Source: Variovorax beijingensis (lineage in GTDB: Bacteria; Pseudomonadota; Gammaproteobacteria; Burkholderiales; Burkholderiaceae_C). Taken from it: a stretch of DNA of 64,000 bases. The stretch covers positions 93,959 to 157,958 of the forward strand of contig NZ_VIVL01000012.1 of the NCBI RefSeq assembly GCF_007828835.1, read 5' to 3'. A model generated the notes under the pieces. It saw only the letters and a program-made list of their open reading frames with translations. It ran no database searches and was not told the DNA's origin. Each line of letters begins with the position of its first letter. Within the stretch, counting starts at the first letter, position 1. The translations under genes were made by a program, and so were the position numbers. Of this stretch, positions 22,747 to 33,543 are shown in pieces.

Positions 22747-24578
22747 ATGATTCCACGGCAGCCGGCACTGCACTTCGACTTGCCTTCCCACAGCCCGAGA
22801 CGGTGGCGCGGCCTGCCGCGCTGGTGCGGCGCACTGGCGCTGGTGGCCGCGGCCGCCTTTGCGGGGCATCACTTCGCCATGCAGAACGGCCTCGCGCGGC
22901 TGAGCGAGGCGGCCGACCACCGGCTCGACATGCTTGCCACAGGGCTCGATGCCGACCTGGCCCGTTTCGAGTATCTGCCAGCGCTGCTGGAGATGACGCC
23001 CATCGTCCCCGCACTGCTCGGCACGCCCTCGGATGCACCGCTGCGCGATGCGGTCAACCGCTACCTCGACGGCGTCAACGCCGCCGCCGGCGCAGAAATG
23101 CTCTACGTGCTGGACGCGGCCGGCACCTCGCTGGCCGCTTCCGACTGGAACCGGCCCGGCACCACCGTTGGCCAGGACCTGTCGTTCCGGCCCTACGTGA
23201 TCGATGCGCTGGGGCAGGGCAAGGGCCGCTTCTACGGCGTCGGCATCACCAGCCGCAAGCCCGGCTACTACCTCTCGTATGCCTTGCGCCGCGACCAGCC
23301 CTCGCGCGGCGTGGTCGCCGTGAAGGTGAACCTGGAGGAATCCGAACGCGCCTGGCGCAAGCTGCCGGGCGACGTGGCGCTGATCGACCAGCGCGGCGTG
23401 GTGATCCTCGCCACCCGCGAAGACCTCAAGTTCCGGCCGATGCTGCCGCTCGACGCCCAGCAGCGGGCCGAGGTGCAGCGCTCGCGCCCCTACGGCGAGG
23501 CCGGCCTGCAGCCGCTGCAATGGACGCTGAAGGAGACGCTGGCGCGCGATGTGAGGGTCATCGCGCTCGACGGCATCGACCAGCTGGCCTCCACGCGCTC
23601 GCTGCGCGGTGCGCCGTGGCATCTGATGGCGCTCGACGACCTGGCGCCGGTGCGCGTGGGCGCGCGCAACGCCGCCATCACCGCGAGCCTTGCAATGGCG
23701 GTGCTGCTGCTGGTGGCCGTGACGCTGTGGCAGCGCCGCCGCGCCGTGCGGCAGAAACTGGCCAACCAGGCGGCGCTGCAGGCGGCGCACGACACGCTCG
23801 AGTCGACCGTGGTGGCGCGCACCGCACAGCTGCGCGCCGCCCAGGGCGAGCTGGTGCATGCCGGCAAGATGGCGGCGCTGGGCCAGATGTCGGCCGGCGT
23901 GGTGCACGAACTGAACCAGCCGCTCACCGCGATGCGCACGCTCTCGGAGAGCGCCGCCATCCTGCTCGACAAGAACCGCCTGGACGACGTGCGTGGCAAC
24001 CTGCAGCGCATCCGGGACATGGTCGACCGCCTGGCGCGCCTGACCTCGCAGCTCAAGACCTTCGCGCACAAGAGCGAACTTCCGCTCGCGGCGGTGCCGG
24101 TGGCGCGAGCCGTGGCCGACGCGCAGGCCATCGTGGCCGAGGCCATCAAGAAGAACGGCGTCGCCATCGAAGTCGACGTGCAGCCCGCGGCGCTGAGCGT
24201 GATGGCCGAAGAGGCCGCGCTGGGCAGCGTGCTCGTCAACCTGATGCGCAACGCCATCGACGCCATGCAGGCTTCGCCCCGGCGCAGGCTGCGGCTCGAG
24301 GCGCGGCCGCAAGAGGGCCGGGTGCTGCTGCGGGTGAACGACACCGGACCGGGCATTCCATCCCACATCCTGCCGCGCCTGTTCGAGCCCTTCGTCAGCA
24401 GCAAGCCGGCCGGCACGGGCCTCGGGCTCGGGCTCGCGATCTCGGCACAATTGGTGCGCGCCATGGACGGCACGCTGCGTGCGGCCAACCTGCCGGAAGG
24501 CGGCGCCTCCTTCATCGCCGACCTTCCGGCCGCCGTACAGGCCGTTCTTATTCCCACCCCCACAGGAGTGATCAACAA

Positions 24579-24582
<4 letters not shown>
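22747..24582 (+). CDS. dctB: C4-dicarboxylate sensor histidine kinase DctB
   Basis: A 611-residue membrane sensor kinase. A first transmembrane helix (about 24-42) and a second (about 313-335) enclose a periplasmic double-PAS/Cache sensor with DLSFRPYVIDALGQGKGRFY, the DctB ligand-binding signature. A coiled linker leads to the H-box (VVHELNQPLTAMRTL, His387), N-box (NLMRNAIDAM) and G-boxes (NDTGPGIP, GTGLGLGLA). It senses dicarboxylates and phosphorylates DctD. The start is uncertain: a GTG at 22633, overlapping the phaB stop, is in frame and would add 38 residues. Confidence 0.9.
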
Positions 24583-25946
<1,364 letters not shown>

Positions 25947-26003
25947 CCGGCGGGGCGGCTCGGGCCTTGGCGATCGCCCGGCACAGAGACCAGGACCGCG
26001 GTC

Positions 26004-27221
26004 TCAAAGCTTGGCGAGCGGCACCTGCAGGTCGGCGAGCTGCGCCGCATCGACGCGGGTGCGCCGCTCGATCAGCCGCCGCGCAAAGCGCAGGTCGCGC
26101 GCGGCATTGGGCCCCAGCGCCGCAACGACCTTGCCGGCATCCAGGAAGAACATCACGAAGCTGCCGGAATTGCGGTCGCCGCGCACGACCACATCGTGTG
26201 CCGGCGTGGGCATGCCGAAGATCTGCAGGTTGACCTCGTACTGGTCCGACCAGAACCAGGGCAGCGGCTGGTGGTTCACCGCGATGCCGAGCGCCGCGCG
26301 CGCAGCGGCAATGCCCTGCTCCTGGGCGTTCTGCCACGATTCGAGCCGCATCCGGCGCCCCGCCCATTCGCACTGCCATGCAGCCACGTCGCCCGCGGCC
26401 AGGATGTCGGGATCGGACGAGCGGCACTGCGAATCGACCAGCACGCCGCCATCGCATGCCAGGCCAGCCTCGCGCGCGAGCTCGTCGTTGGGGACCAGGC
26501 CGACGCCGACAAGGACCGCGTCGCATTCGATCTCGCGCCCATCGGTGAATGACGCCGTGAGACCGCCCCGCGCGTTCTGCGCCAGGCGTTCGATGCCGGT
26601 GCCGAGCCGGACATCGACGCCATGTGCGATGTGGAGCTGCAGCAGGTAGCCGGAGATTTCCGGCGGAACGGTGCGCTCGCACAGCCGGCCCATCGCTTCC
26701 ACGACGGTTACCTCCATGCCTTTCTTGCGGGCCGTGGCGGCCACTTCGAGTCCGATCCAGCCACCCCCGACGACGAGCAGCCGCCTGCCGGCCGACAGCG
26801 CGGCACCGAGCGCCGCCGCATCCTCGATGCTGCGCAAGCTGAAGACGCCGGGCAGGTCCGCGCCCGGGATATCCAGGCGGCGCGCCCGGCCGCCGCTGCA
26901 GAGAATCAGCTTGTCGTAGGAAACATGCGCTCCACGCGTCAGGTGGAGCTGCTTCGCGGCCCGGTCGATGAAGGTCGCGCCGACGTTCGGCCGCCAGTCG
27001 ATGCGAAGCGCATCGAAGGCTTCCGGTTTCAGCAGGTGGGTCGTGTCCGCATGCGCGTCCCCGGCGAGCACCGCCTTGGACAGCGGCGGGCGTTCGTAGG
27101 GACGATGCGGCTCGTCGCCGACCAGCACCACGCACCCCGCGAAACCTTCGCTGCGCAGCGTCTGCGCGGCCCAGCCGCCGGCCTGGCCGGCGCCCACGAT
27201 GGCGATGGTTTCGGTATTCAT
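26004..27221 (-). CDS. Ferredoxin reductase of a Rieske oxygenase system
   Basis: A 405-residue FAD/NAD(P)-dependent reductase. It has an N-terminal dinucleotide fold (IAIVGAGQAGGWAAQTLR), the second NAD fold (LLVVGGGWIGLEVAATARKKG) and the FAD-binding ILAAGDVAAW. It passes electrons from NADH to the ferredoxin encoded next (27226). It is the last gene of a large-small-ferredoxin-reductase operon, the order described for the andAcAdAbAa anthranilate dioxygenase genes of Burkholderia. ATG 27221 follows the ferredoxin stop by 4 bp. Confidence 0.9.
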   Translation of the reverse strand: MNTETIAIVGAGQAGGWAAQTLRSEGFAGCVVLVGDEPHRPYERPPLSKAVLAGDAHADTTHLLKPEAFDALRIDWRPNVGATFIDRAAKQLHLTRGAHVSYDKLILCSGGRARRLDIPGADLPGVFSLRSIEDAAALGAALSAGRRLLVVGGGWIGLEVAATARKKGMEVTVVEAMGRLCERTVPPEISGYLLQLHIAHGVDVRLGTGIERLAQNARGGLTASFTDGREIECDAVLVGVGLVPNDELAREAGLACDGGVLVDSQCRSSDPDILAAGDVAAWQCEWAGRRMRLESWQNAQEQGIAAARAALGIAVNHQPLPWFWSDQYEVNLQIFGMPTPAHDVVVRGDRNSGSFVMFFLDAGKVVAALGPNAARDLRFARRLIERRTRVDAAQLADLQVPLAKL

Positions 27222-27225
27222 GAGT

Positions 27226-27543
27226 TCAACCGAGCGAGAGAAACACCCGGCCCGCATCGATCTTCACCGGGTACGCGCGGATCGCCTCGGTCACGGGCGC
27301 GCAGGTCGGCTTTCCATTGCGCACGTCGAACTTGCCCTGGTGCAGCGGGCACTCGATCTCGTGGCCTTCGAGGAAGCCCTCGCACAGGCGCGCATGGCCG
27401 TGGGTGCACACGTTGTCGGTCGCGTAGATCTGGCCGTCCACGTTGTACAGCGCAATGTCGCGCCCGCCGACCTGCATGCCGACGACATCGTCGGCGGGTA
27501 CTTCGTCGACCGCTGCGGCCTCGGTCCATTGGGAATCGCTCAT
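27226..27543 (-). CDS. Rieske-type ferredoxin
   Basis: A 105-residue [2Fe-2S] ferredoxin with the Rieske ligands Cys46-x-His48 (NVCTHGHA) and Cys65-x2-His68 (ECPLHQG). It shuttles electrons from the reductase at 26004 to the oxygenase at 28024. It is compact and has no signal peptide, so it is cytoplasmic. Confidence 0.92.
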   Translation of the reverse strand: MSDSQWTEAAAVDEVPADDVVGMQVGGRDIALYNVDGQIYATDNVCTHGHARLCEGFLEGHEIECPLHQGKFDVRNGKPTCAPVTEAIRAYPVKIDAGRVFLSLG

Positions 27544-27551
27544 GGCTGGCC

Positions 27552-28022
27552 TCAGAGGGGATAGATGACGGAGTTGGGGATCATTTCGCTGTCGTAGATG
27601 ACCTGGCGCGAGGCAAACTTCAGCCCCTCGGCGGTACGCACGACCACATCGATGTAGCGGCCCACGCTGAAGACGCTCGAGAGTTCGGACAGCTTGGTGC
27701 GGAACACCGCGTAGTTGGCCTCGCACTCGAAGCGGTCCGCCTCGGCCTTCAGCACGAGCGGCGTCCCGACCACGTGGCGCTGGTAGTAGGGGTCGTGGAA
27801 CAGGGTCTCGCGGATGCCGTAGACGCGGTCCTTCAGCATGCCCTTGCTTTCGAACGACAGCGTGGCCAGCGGAAAGCCGCGCTCGTGGTTCTCGCGCGGC
27901 TGCAGGCGGTAGCTGCAGTCGTCCGTGAAGAATTCCGGCCAGAGTTCCCATTGGCCGGAACTCACCGCCTGGGCGTAGCGGGCGTAGAGCTGGGTCAGCT
28001 CGAAGTAGTCCTGGAAGTTCAT
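27552..28022 (-). CDS. Aromatic-ring-hydroxylating dioxygenase small (beta) subunit
   Basis: A 156-residue protein of the cystatin/NTF2-like beta-subunit family. LYARYAQAVSSGQWELWPEFF opens it, RQVIYDSEMIPNSVIYPL closes it. It has a structural rather than catalytic role in the alpha3beta3 oxygenase. It lies one base after the large-subunit stop, so the pair is tightly coupled. Confidence 0.9.
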   Translation of the reverse strand: MNFQDYFELTQLYARYAQAVSSGQWELWPEFFTDDCSYRLQPRENHERGFPLATLSFESKGMLKDRVYGIRETLFHDPYYQRHVVGTPLVLKAEADRFECEANYAVFRTKLSELSSVFSVGRYIDVVVRTAEGLKFASRQVIYDSEMIPNSVIYPL

Positions 28023-28023
28023 C

Positions 28024-29289
28024 TCAAGCCTCCATGACCTTGCGCCAGTATTCGTACATGCCCCGGATCAGGGTCTCGGTGACCATGTGGTCCGTGTCGC
28101 CGACTTCGCGTCCGCCGAGTTCGGCGAGCGTGCGGTGGAAGGGCTTCTGCTCGAAGCCTTTCTGCGAGAGCTCGATCACCTCCCCGTCGTCGGCCGAAAC
28201 GAAGCCCGCCGGTCCGAAGAGATTGGCCTGGCGCAGGCGCCGCAAGGTCATCGCGTCGTCGTCGTCCTCGAAGCCGAAGTGTGTCCAGACGAAATCGAAG
28301 GCGCCCGGGCCGCTCGGCTGGATATGCCGGGTCGAGACGCTGTTGACCTGCTGCTGGAAGATCACGCTCGGGAACAGCGTCATCATCACCGCCGTCGGGC
28401 CGCGCCACCACGGCTCGGGCACGATGTCCAGGAAGCGGTCGTCGTTGAGCTTCATGCTTTCCTTGAAGCTCGACACCTGTGTGACCTGGTCGGCCTTGCC
28501 GCTCGCGCCGCGGGTCGAGATCATCGCGGCGTGGCGGTGATGGCGGTCCATCTTCAGCTCCGACTTGTTGTCGGCGCGCCAGAGCCCGAAGGTGACGAAC
28601 CAGGTGTGCAGCAGGCCCGGGTGGTACGGGTCCTTGATGTTCTCCTGCATCAGCTTCCAGTTGCCGGGAATGCGCTGGCGGTTGTAGCCGAGGATCGTGA
28701 GCTTGCGGCCGTTGAACAGCCGGTCGAAGTAGCCCAGGATTTCCGGGCCCATGAAGTCCTCGAGCGATTCCACCTGTGCATCGAAGGACGCGAACACGAC
28801 GCCGCCGCGCGTGGCGACCTTGAGCTTGTTGAGGCCGTGCTCGGCCGGCTTGAAGTCGGCCGGCATTCCGCCATTGACCTTGCCGTCCTGCTTCACGCCG
28901 CGGCGAAAGGGCACGCCCTGCAGGTCGCCGCCGAGCGAGTAGTTCCACTGGTGATAGGGACAGGTGAACCCGCCGGCCTTGCGGTTGCCATGGCGCTCGC
29001 GGCAGAACTGCATGCCCCGGTGCGCGCATACGTTTTCCACCACGCTGATGGAGCCTTCCGCATCCCGGACCATGATCACCGAGCGCTCGCCGATCACCGT
29101 GCGCTTGAAGTCGCCGACCTCGGGAACCTCGGCTTCCAGGCCCACATAGCACCAGTGGCCCCGGTAGAAAAGGCGTTCGAGCTCGCGCCGGTGCTGGCCG
29201 GTGTCGGTGTAGGCCATGAAGGGAATGCGGCTCGTGCCCTCGTCTTCCCAGCGGATCTGCTGCGGGAAAACGGCCGATGTGTCGTCCAT
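28024..29289 (-). CDS. Rieske ring-hydroxylating oxygenase large (alpha) subunit, salicylate/anthranilate type
   Basis: A 421-residue oxygenase. The Rieske centre is Cys88-x-His90 and Cys110-x2-His113. The mononuclear iron site is Asp220, His223 and His228 in KDPYHPGLLHTW. Length and motifs fit the group holding salicylate 5-hydroxylase (NagG) and anthranilate dioxygenase (AndAc). Operon order matches andAcAdAbAa, whereas the divergent NahR-like regulator points to a salicylate-type inducer. It hydroxylates an aromatic carboxylate using NADH and O2. Which acid it uses cannot be settled from sequence, and no gentisate or catechol ring-cleavage gene is in the window. Confidence 0.88.
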   Translation of the reverse strand: MDDTSAVFPQQIRWEDEGTSRIPFMAYTDTGQHRRELERLFYRGHWCYVGLEAEVPEVGDFKRTVIGERSVIMVRDAEGSISVVENVCAHRGMQFCRERHGNRKAGGFTCPYHQWNYSLGGDLQGVPFRRGVKQDGKVNGGMPADFKPAEHGLNKLKVATRGGVVFASFDAQVESLEDFMGPEILGYFDRLFNGRKLTILGYNRQRIPGNWKLMQENIKDPYHPGLLHTWFVTFGLWRADNKSELKMDRHHRHAAMISTRGASGKADQVTQVSSFKESMKLNDDRFLDIVPEPWWRGPTAVMMTLFPSVIFQQQVNSVSTRHIQPSGPGAFDFVWTHFGFEDDDDAMTLRRLRQANLFGPAGFVSADDGEVIELSQKGFEQKPFHRTLAELGGREVGDTDHMVTETLIRGMYEYWRKVMEA

Positions 29290-29417
29290 GTCTTGTCTCC
29301 TGTGCGGCCGCGTCGCCCGGGCCGCTCGTCTCGTGGTTCCCCATGATCGGCAGTTCGAGCCTATCGTTCAATAGAATGTGCCGAATAATTCATATAGATT
29401 TCGCGAATGGAGACGCG

Positions 29418-30332
29418 GTGGAGCTCAAGGACATCGACCTCAACCTGCTGGTGGTGTTCAACCAGCTGCTGATCGACCGACGGGTGTCGAAGGCGGCGGC
29501 GAGTCTGGGCCTCTCGCAGCCGGGCGTGAGCAACGCGCTGGCGCGCCTGCGCAAGCTCACCGACGACCCGCTGTTTCTTCGAACGCCCAAGGGCATGGAA
29601 CCCACGCCCTTCGCCGAGCAGCTGGCCGCGCCGACCGCGAGCGCCCTGCAGACGATCCATGCCGCCATCAACCAGCGGAGCTCGTTCGAGCCGGCCACGT
29701 CGACGCGCGCCTTCACCATCGGCATGACCGACATCGGGGAGATCTATTTCCTGCCCAAGCTGATGAAGGAGCTGGCGCGCGTGGCGCCGGGGCTCTCGAT
29801 CAGCACCGTTCGCAACACGGCGGTCAATCTCCAGGACGAGATGGAATCCGGCCACGTCACCCTGGCCATCGGCTTGCTGCCGCAGCTCAAGAGCGGCTAT
29901 TTCCAGCGGCGGCTGTTCAAGCAGCACTACGTCTGCATGTTCCGCCGGGGCCATGCGCTCGACAAGCGCCAGATCTCGCTGGCCGAGTTCTCGAAGGCCG
30001 ATCACGTGGTCGTGGTCTCGGAGGGAACCGGCCACGGCAAGGCGGATGAGCTTCTCAGCCGCAAGAAGATCGTGCGCAAGGTCGTCCTGACGGTGCCGCA
30101 CTATGTGGCGGTCGGCCATATCCTGCACGGCTCCGACCTCGTGGCGACGGTGCCCGAGCGGCTCGCCCAGGCCCTGGCCGGTCCGTTCGGCCTGTCCTAT
30201 GTGCGCCATCCGGCCAGGCTGCCCGAGATTGCGATCAGCCTGTTCTGGCACGGCCGGTATCACCGGGACCCCGCCGTGGCGTGGCTGCGCGCCTTGATCG
30301 TGCGGCTTCACGCGGAGGGTGTTCCCGGCTGA
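29418..30332 (+). CDS. LysR-family activator, NahR/NagR-like
   Basis: A 304-residue regulator whose opening (VELKDIDLNLLVVFNQLLID) and effector core (FTIGMTDIGEIYFLPKLM, LPEIAISLFWHGRYHRD) follow NahR, NagR and DntR closely. Those proteins activate naphthalene or nitrotoluene pathways in response to salicylate or related aromatic acids. GTG 29418 was chosen: GGAG is 5 bp upstream and the N-terminus then aligns with NahR. It is divergent from the oxygenase operon; the AT-rich stretch at about 29366-29402 is the likely shared operator-promoter. Confidence 0.9.
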   Translation: MELKDIDLNLLVVFNQLLIDRRVSKAAASLGLSQPGVSNALARLRKLTDDPLFLRTPKGMEPTPFAEQLAAPTASALQTIHAAINQRSSFEPATSTRAFTIGMTDIGEIYFLPKLMKELARVAPGLSISTVRNTAVNLQDEMESGHVTLAIGLLPQLKSGYFQRRLFKQHYVCMFRRGHALDKRQISLAEFSKADHVVVVSEGTGHGKADELLSRKKIVRKVVLTVPHYVAVGHILHGSDLVATVPERLAQALAGPFGLSYVRHPARLPEIAISLFWHGRYHRDPAVAWLRALIVRLHAEGVPG

Positions 30333-30354
30333 AGCGTTCCATTGAATGTACGTA

Positions 30355-30367
30355 CGTTCACTAAACG
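30355..30367. promoter_or_regulatory. TetR-type operator upstream of the ChaC-like gene
   Basis: CGTTC-ACT-AAACG is one of several copies of CGTTY-N3-AAACG in 30-39 kb. It lies within a larger near-palindrome starting at 30343 (TGAATGTACGTACGTTCA). The flank down to the start codon resembles the promoter of the TetR gene at 38629. Confidence 0.55.
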
Positions 30368-30419
30368 ACTCCGATGCTATCATCGGACCCTTCCCACAGG
30401 ACTCCCTGGAGGCTCGCCC

Positions 30420-31130
30420 ATGCGTTATCCCGGCCCGCGCGAGAACGACCGAGATGGATCGAAGGCAGCGATCGAGCCCGTGCGGGTCACCCGCGAAGGG
30501 CTCCTCGATGACGCCTTCATGGCGCAGGTCTATGCGCAGCTCCCGGTGGGCGTGCGGCTGCGCACCGCGGAGGAACTGGAAGCGTCCATCGAAGGCGTGC
30601 TGTCGCGGCACGATGGCAATGCAGCCGTTCATGTGTTCGGATATGGATCGCTGATGTGGAACCCCGCGGTGGAGCACACCGGCGTGCATCCGGCGAAAGT
30701 CCACGGTTGGCACCGCTCCTTCTGCCTGCGCTCGATCGTCGGGCGAGGCTCGCAGGAGCACCCCGGACTGATGCTCGCACTCGACCGGGGCGGCGCGTGC
30801 CAGGGATTGCTGTTGCAGATCGAGCCGCGCAAGGTGCGTGAGGAGCTGCGGGTGCTCTGGCGAAGGGAGATGCTGACCGAGGTGTACCAGGCCCGGTGGG
30901 TGACCGCCCATGCGGAGGGCCGGCCGGTGCGCGCAATCACCTTTGCGGTCGACCGATCCCATCCACGCTACACGAAGGCGCTCTCCCTGCACGAGATGGC
31001 CCGGATGATCAACACGGGAGCGGGCAGCCTCGGCAGCTGCCGCGAGTACTTCGACGCCACGCTTCAAAAGCTCGAGGCGCTCGGCATACGCGACGTGGGG
31101 ATGGAGCGGCTGCGCAGCGCCGTGGGCTGA
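30420..31130 (+). CDS. chaC: ChaC-like gamma-glutamylcyclotransferase
   Basis: A 236-residue protein. The ChaC nucleotide-like motif VFGYGSLMWNP is at about residues 76-86, followed by VHGWHRSFCLRS and GLMLALDRGGACQGLLLQI. The family degrades glutathione to 5-oxoproline and Cys-Gly in the cytoplasm. GGAGG precedes the ATG. The first 20 or so residues (MRYPGPRENDRDGSKAAIEP) are extra relative to typical ChaC, and with the promoter they look borrowed from a tetR gene. It is convergent with the CoA ligase operon. Confidence 0.88.
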   Translation: MRYPGPRENDRDGSKAAIEPVRVTREGLLDDAFMAQVYAQLPVGVRLRTAEELEASIEGVLSRHDGNAAVHVFGYGSLMWNPAVEHTGVHPAKVHGWHRSFCLRSIVGRGSQEHPGLMLALDRGGACQGLLLQIEPRKVREELRVLWRREMLTEVYQARWVTAHAEGRPVRAITFAVDRSHPRYTKALSLHEMARMINTGAGSLGSCREYFDATLQKLEALGIRDVGMERLRSAVG

Positions 31131-31146
31131 AGCCCCATCCGCGCCA

Positions 31147-32787
31147 TCAGGCCGCTGCCGGTGCGCGCAGCTCCTTGCGCAGGATCTTGCCCACGGTCGA
31201 TTTGGGCAAGGCCTCGAGAAAGGTGATGTGGCGAGGCACCTTGTAAGGCGCCAGGAGCTCGCGGCAATGCGATTCGACCTGGTCCGCCTGCAGGCCCGGC
31301 GAGCGGCGTACGACGAACAGGTGGGGGACTTCACCGGAGCGCTCGTCGGGCACGCCGACGCAGGCGCACTCCAGCACCTCCGGATGCAGCGCGACCACGC
31401 CCTCGATCTCGTTCGGATAGACGTTGAATCCGGACACCAGGATCATGTCCTTCTTGCGGTCGACGATGGTCATCAGCCCCTGCGCATCCATGGTGACGAC
31501 ATCGCCCGTGCGGAACCAGCCATCGCCGGTGAATGCCATGCGCGTTTCTTCCTCGCGCTTCCAGTAGCCGGCGAACACCTGCGGGCCCTTGATGAGCAGC
31601 TCGCCGGGCGCGCCCGGCGCCACCGGCTCGCCCGCGTCGTCGACGATCATCACATCGGTGGAGGGCACCGGAACGCCGATGGTGCCGTTGCAGCCCGGCG
31701 CATTGAAGGTGGCGCTGGGCGATGTCTCCGTGAGCCCATAGGCCTCGGTGATCGGCGGCCCGCCCGCCGCCTCCCACTTGCGCGCGACCGCCGCCTGGAT
31801 CGAGGCGCCGGCGCCGATGACCATGCCGCAGCGCGAAAAGTCGACCGACGACAGTTCGGGCAGGTTCACCATGCCGTTGAACATGGTGTTGACGCCGATC
31901 AGCACGTCGAAAGGCGCCCGGCGCAACTCGTCGCACAGGGCCTTGGTGTCGCGCGGATTCATGACGAGCCGGTTGTGTCCGCCGCTCGCCAGCGCCATCA
32001 GCGCCATGCCGAGCGGGAAGATGTGGTACAGGGGCAGCGGCGTGACCAGCTCGAAGTTCTGGATCTCGAGATTCAGCCGCAGCCAGGACTGCATCTGCAG
32101 CACACTCGCCAGGACGTTGCGATGCGTGAGGCAGGCGCCCTTCGATACACCGGTCGTGCCGCCCGTGTATTGCAGGAACGCGAGATCCGAGGGGCGCACC
32201 TGTGCGGCGCTGAAGCCTGCATCCTGCACCGATGCGATGGCAGTGTGCAGCGGGACGAGATGCACGTCGGAGCCGCGTGCCGACATCGGCCGATCGCCGG
32301 CGGGCGCGAGCAGCGATCGCCTCAGGTCCTGCATCGGCGCGGTGACGACGTACCGCACTTCCGTTCGCTCGATGGCCTCGGCCGCGAGTCCCGCGAACGG
32401 ATCGGCAACCACCAGCGCCGCTGCGCCGGAATCCGCCAGCTGGTACGCCACTTCGCGGGCCGTGTAGAGCGGGTTCATGGTCACTCCCACGAAGCCTGCG
32501 CGTGCGATCGCGGCCAAGGCAACGGGATAGAGGAGGTGGTTCGGCAGCAGCAGCGCCACGCGGTCGCCGGGCTGCAGCCCTGCCGCCTGCAGGAATGCCG
32601 CAAAGCGAGCCGATGCCTGTTCGAGCTCGGCGAAGGTCAGTGATTCGCCGTTGCACGTCACGGCCGGCCGGCCGGCGTTTCGAGCGAAGGCGCCTTCGAG
32701 CAGGGTGGCAAGGGTCTCGTGTTCGCCGTAGACGAGGTCGCGGGGCAGTCCTGCCGGGTAGGACGCATGCCAGATTCTTTGATCCAC
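31147..32787 (-). CDS. AMP-forming acyl-CoA ligase (FadD-like)
   Basis: A 546-residue adenylate-forming enzyme. It shows the P-loop LQYTGGTTGVSKGACLTH, the adenine-binding ITEAYGLTETSP, GDGWFRTGD and the C-terminal catalytic-lysine motif PKSTVGKILRKEL. It activates a fatty or aromatic acid to its CoA thioester. It is 25 bp downstream of the HCCA-isomerase-like gene in one operon. Divergent from them, and with matching operator motifs, lie genes for CoA-dependent steps. The acyl substrate is unknown. Confidence 0.88.
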   Translation of the reverse strand: MDQRIWHASYPAGLPRDLVYGEHETLATLLEGAFARNAGRPAVTCNGESLTFAELEQASARFAAFLQAAGLQPGDRVALLLPNHLLYPVALAAIARAGFVGVTMNPLYTAREVAYQLADSGAAALVVADPFAGLAAEAIERTEVRYVVTAPMQDLRRSLLAPAGDRPMSARGSDVHLVPLHTAIASVQDAGFSAAQVRPSDLAFLQYTGGTTGVSKGACLTHRNVLASVLQMQSWLRLNLEIQNFELVTPLPLYHIFPLGMALMALASGGHNRLVMNPRDTKALCDELRRAPFDVLIGVNTMFNGMVNLPELSSVDFSRCGMVIGAGASIQAAVARKWEAAGGPPITEAYGLTETSPSATFNAPGCNGTIGVPVPSTDVMIVDDAGEPVAPGAPGELLIKGPQVFAGYWKREEETRMAFTGDGWFRTGDVVTMDAQGLMTIVDRKKDMILVSGFNVYPNEIEGVVALHPEVLECACVGVPDERSGEVPHLFVVRRSPGLQADQVESHCRELLAPYKVPRHITFLEALPKSTVGKILRKELRAPAAA

Positions 32788-32812
32788 GTTGTCTCCTTTT
32801 TTTTTGCTTTGC

Positions 32813-33403
32813 TCAGGACAGCGCTTCGCGAACGAAGTCCATCCGGTCCTGGCCGAAGAACATCTGGCCGCCGACGAAGAGCGTGGGTGCGCCGAACACG
32901 CCGCGCTCGACCGCCTCCTGCGTCGTTGCCTTCAGTGCGGCCTTGGTCTCGGCGTCCTGCGCCAGGCGCTCGATCTCGGCGGGGTCGAATCCGCCTTCGA
33001 CCAGCGTGCGCGCCGTGAGCTGCGCATCGTTGAGGTTGAGCGCATCGATCCACAGCGCCTTGAACACGCAGCCCAGCAGCTGCTGCAGCTGCTCGGGGCG
33101 GCGCAGTTGAATGCCGGTGACCGCACGCATGAGGAACAGCGTGATGACGGGGAAGTGCGGGTTGCCCCGGAACGGCACGCCATAGCGGCGCGCATGGCGC
33201 TCGTAGTCCATCTGCGTATAGCGCCCCTTGGCGGGGATGGTGGCCGGCGAGGCATTGCCGGTGGCCTGGTAGACACCGCCCAGCAACATCGGCCGGTAGA
33301 CGAGGTCGGCACCGTGGCTCGCGCACAGGGCGGGCAGCTGCGTCCACGCCAGGTAGGACGACGGGCTTCCCACATCGAAGAAGAAATCGACTGACTTGCG
33401 CAT
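32813..33403 (-). CDS. 2-hydroxychromene-2-carboxylate isomerase-like protein
   Basis: A 196-residue DsbA/GST-kappa-fold protein. The N-terminus VDFFFDVGSPSSYLAWTQLP has Ser in place of a thioredoxin Cys pair, as in HCCA isomerase (NahD). FGAPTLFVGGQMFFGQDRMDFV is the cis-Pro segment and C-terminal helix. Family members use glutathione as a cofactor to isomerise naphthalene-pathway intermediates. Here the neighbours suggest a related CoA-ester or aromatic-acid pathway. AAGGAG precedes the ATG. Confidence 0.85.
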   Translation of the reverse strand: MRKSVDFFFDVGSPSSYLAWTQLPALCASHGADLVYRPMLLGGVYQATGNASPATIPAKGRYTQMDYERHARRYGVPFRGNPHFPVITLFLMRAVTGIQLRRPEQLQQLLGCVFKALWIDALNLNDAQLTARTLVEGGFDPAEIERLAQDAETKAALKATTQEAVERGVFGAPTLFVGGQMFFGQDRMDFVREALS

Positions 33404-33428
33404 TGATGGACTCCTTTAAATTAACGAA

Positions 33429-33441
33429 CGTTTGGTAAACG
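33429..33441. promoter_or_regulatory. TetR-type operator (isomerase/ligase side)
   Basis: CGTTT-GGT-AAACG is a perfect 5-bp inverted repeat 25 bp upstream of the isomerase start codon. It is the same motif as at 38446 and 38567. A degenerate copy (around 33504-33526, CGTTCATTGATTAACG) lies between the divergent operons. Confidence 0.6.
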
Positions 33442-33543
33442 GAAGCTATGTGATTGAACGAGCTTCGTCAACGGGGTTTCCTTGGGCTTTGCCCTTGATT
33501 GACAAACGAACGTTCATTGATTAACGTGCAATGACCTAACGAA

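Noticed and set aside
26622..28037. 471-codon plus-strand ORF opposite the Rieske operon
   Set aside because: It runs across three convincing minus-strand genes and has no domain signal.
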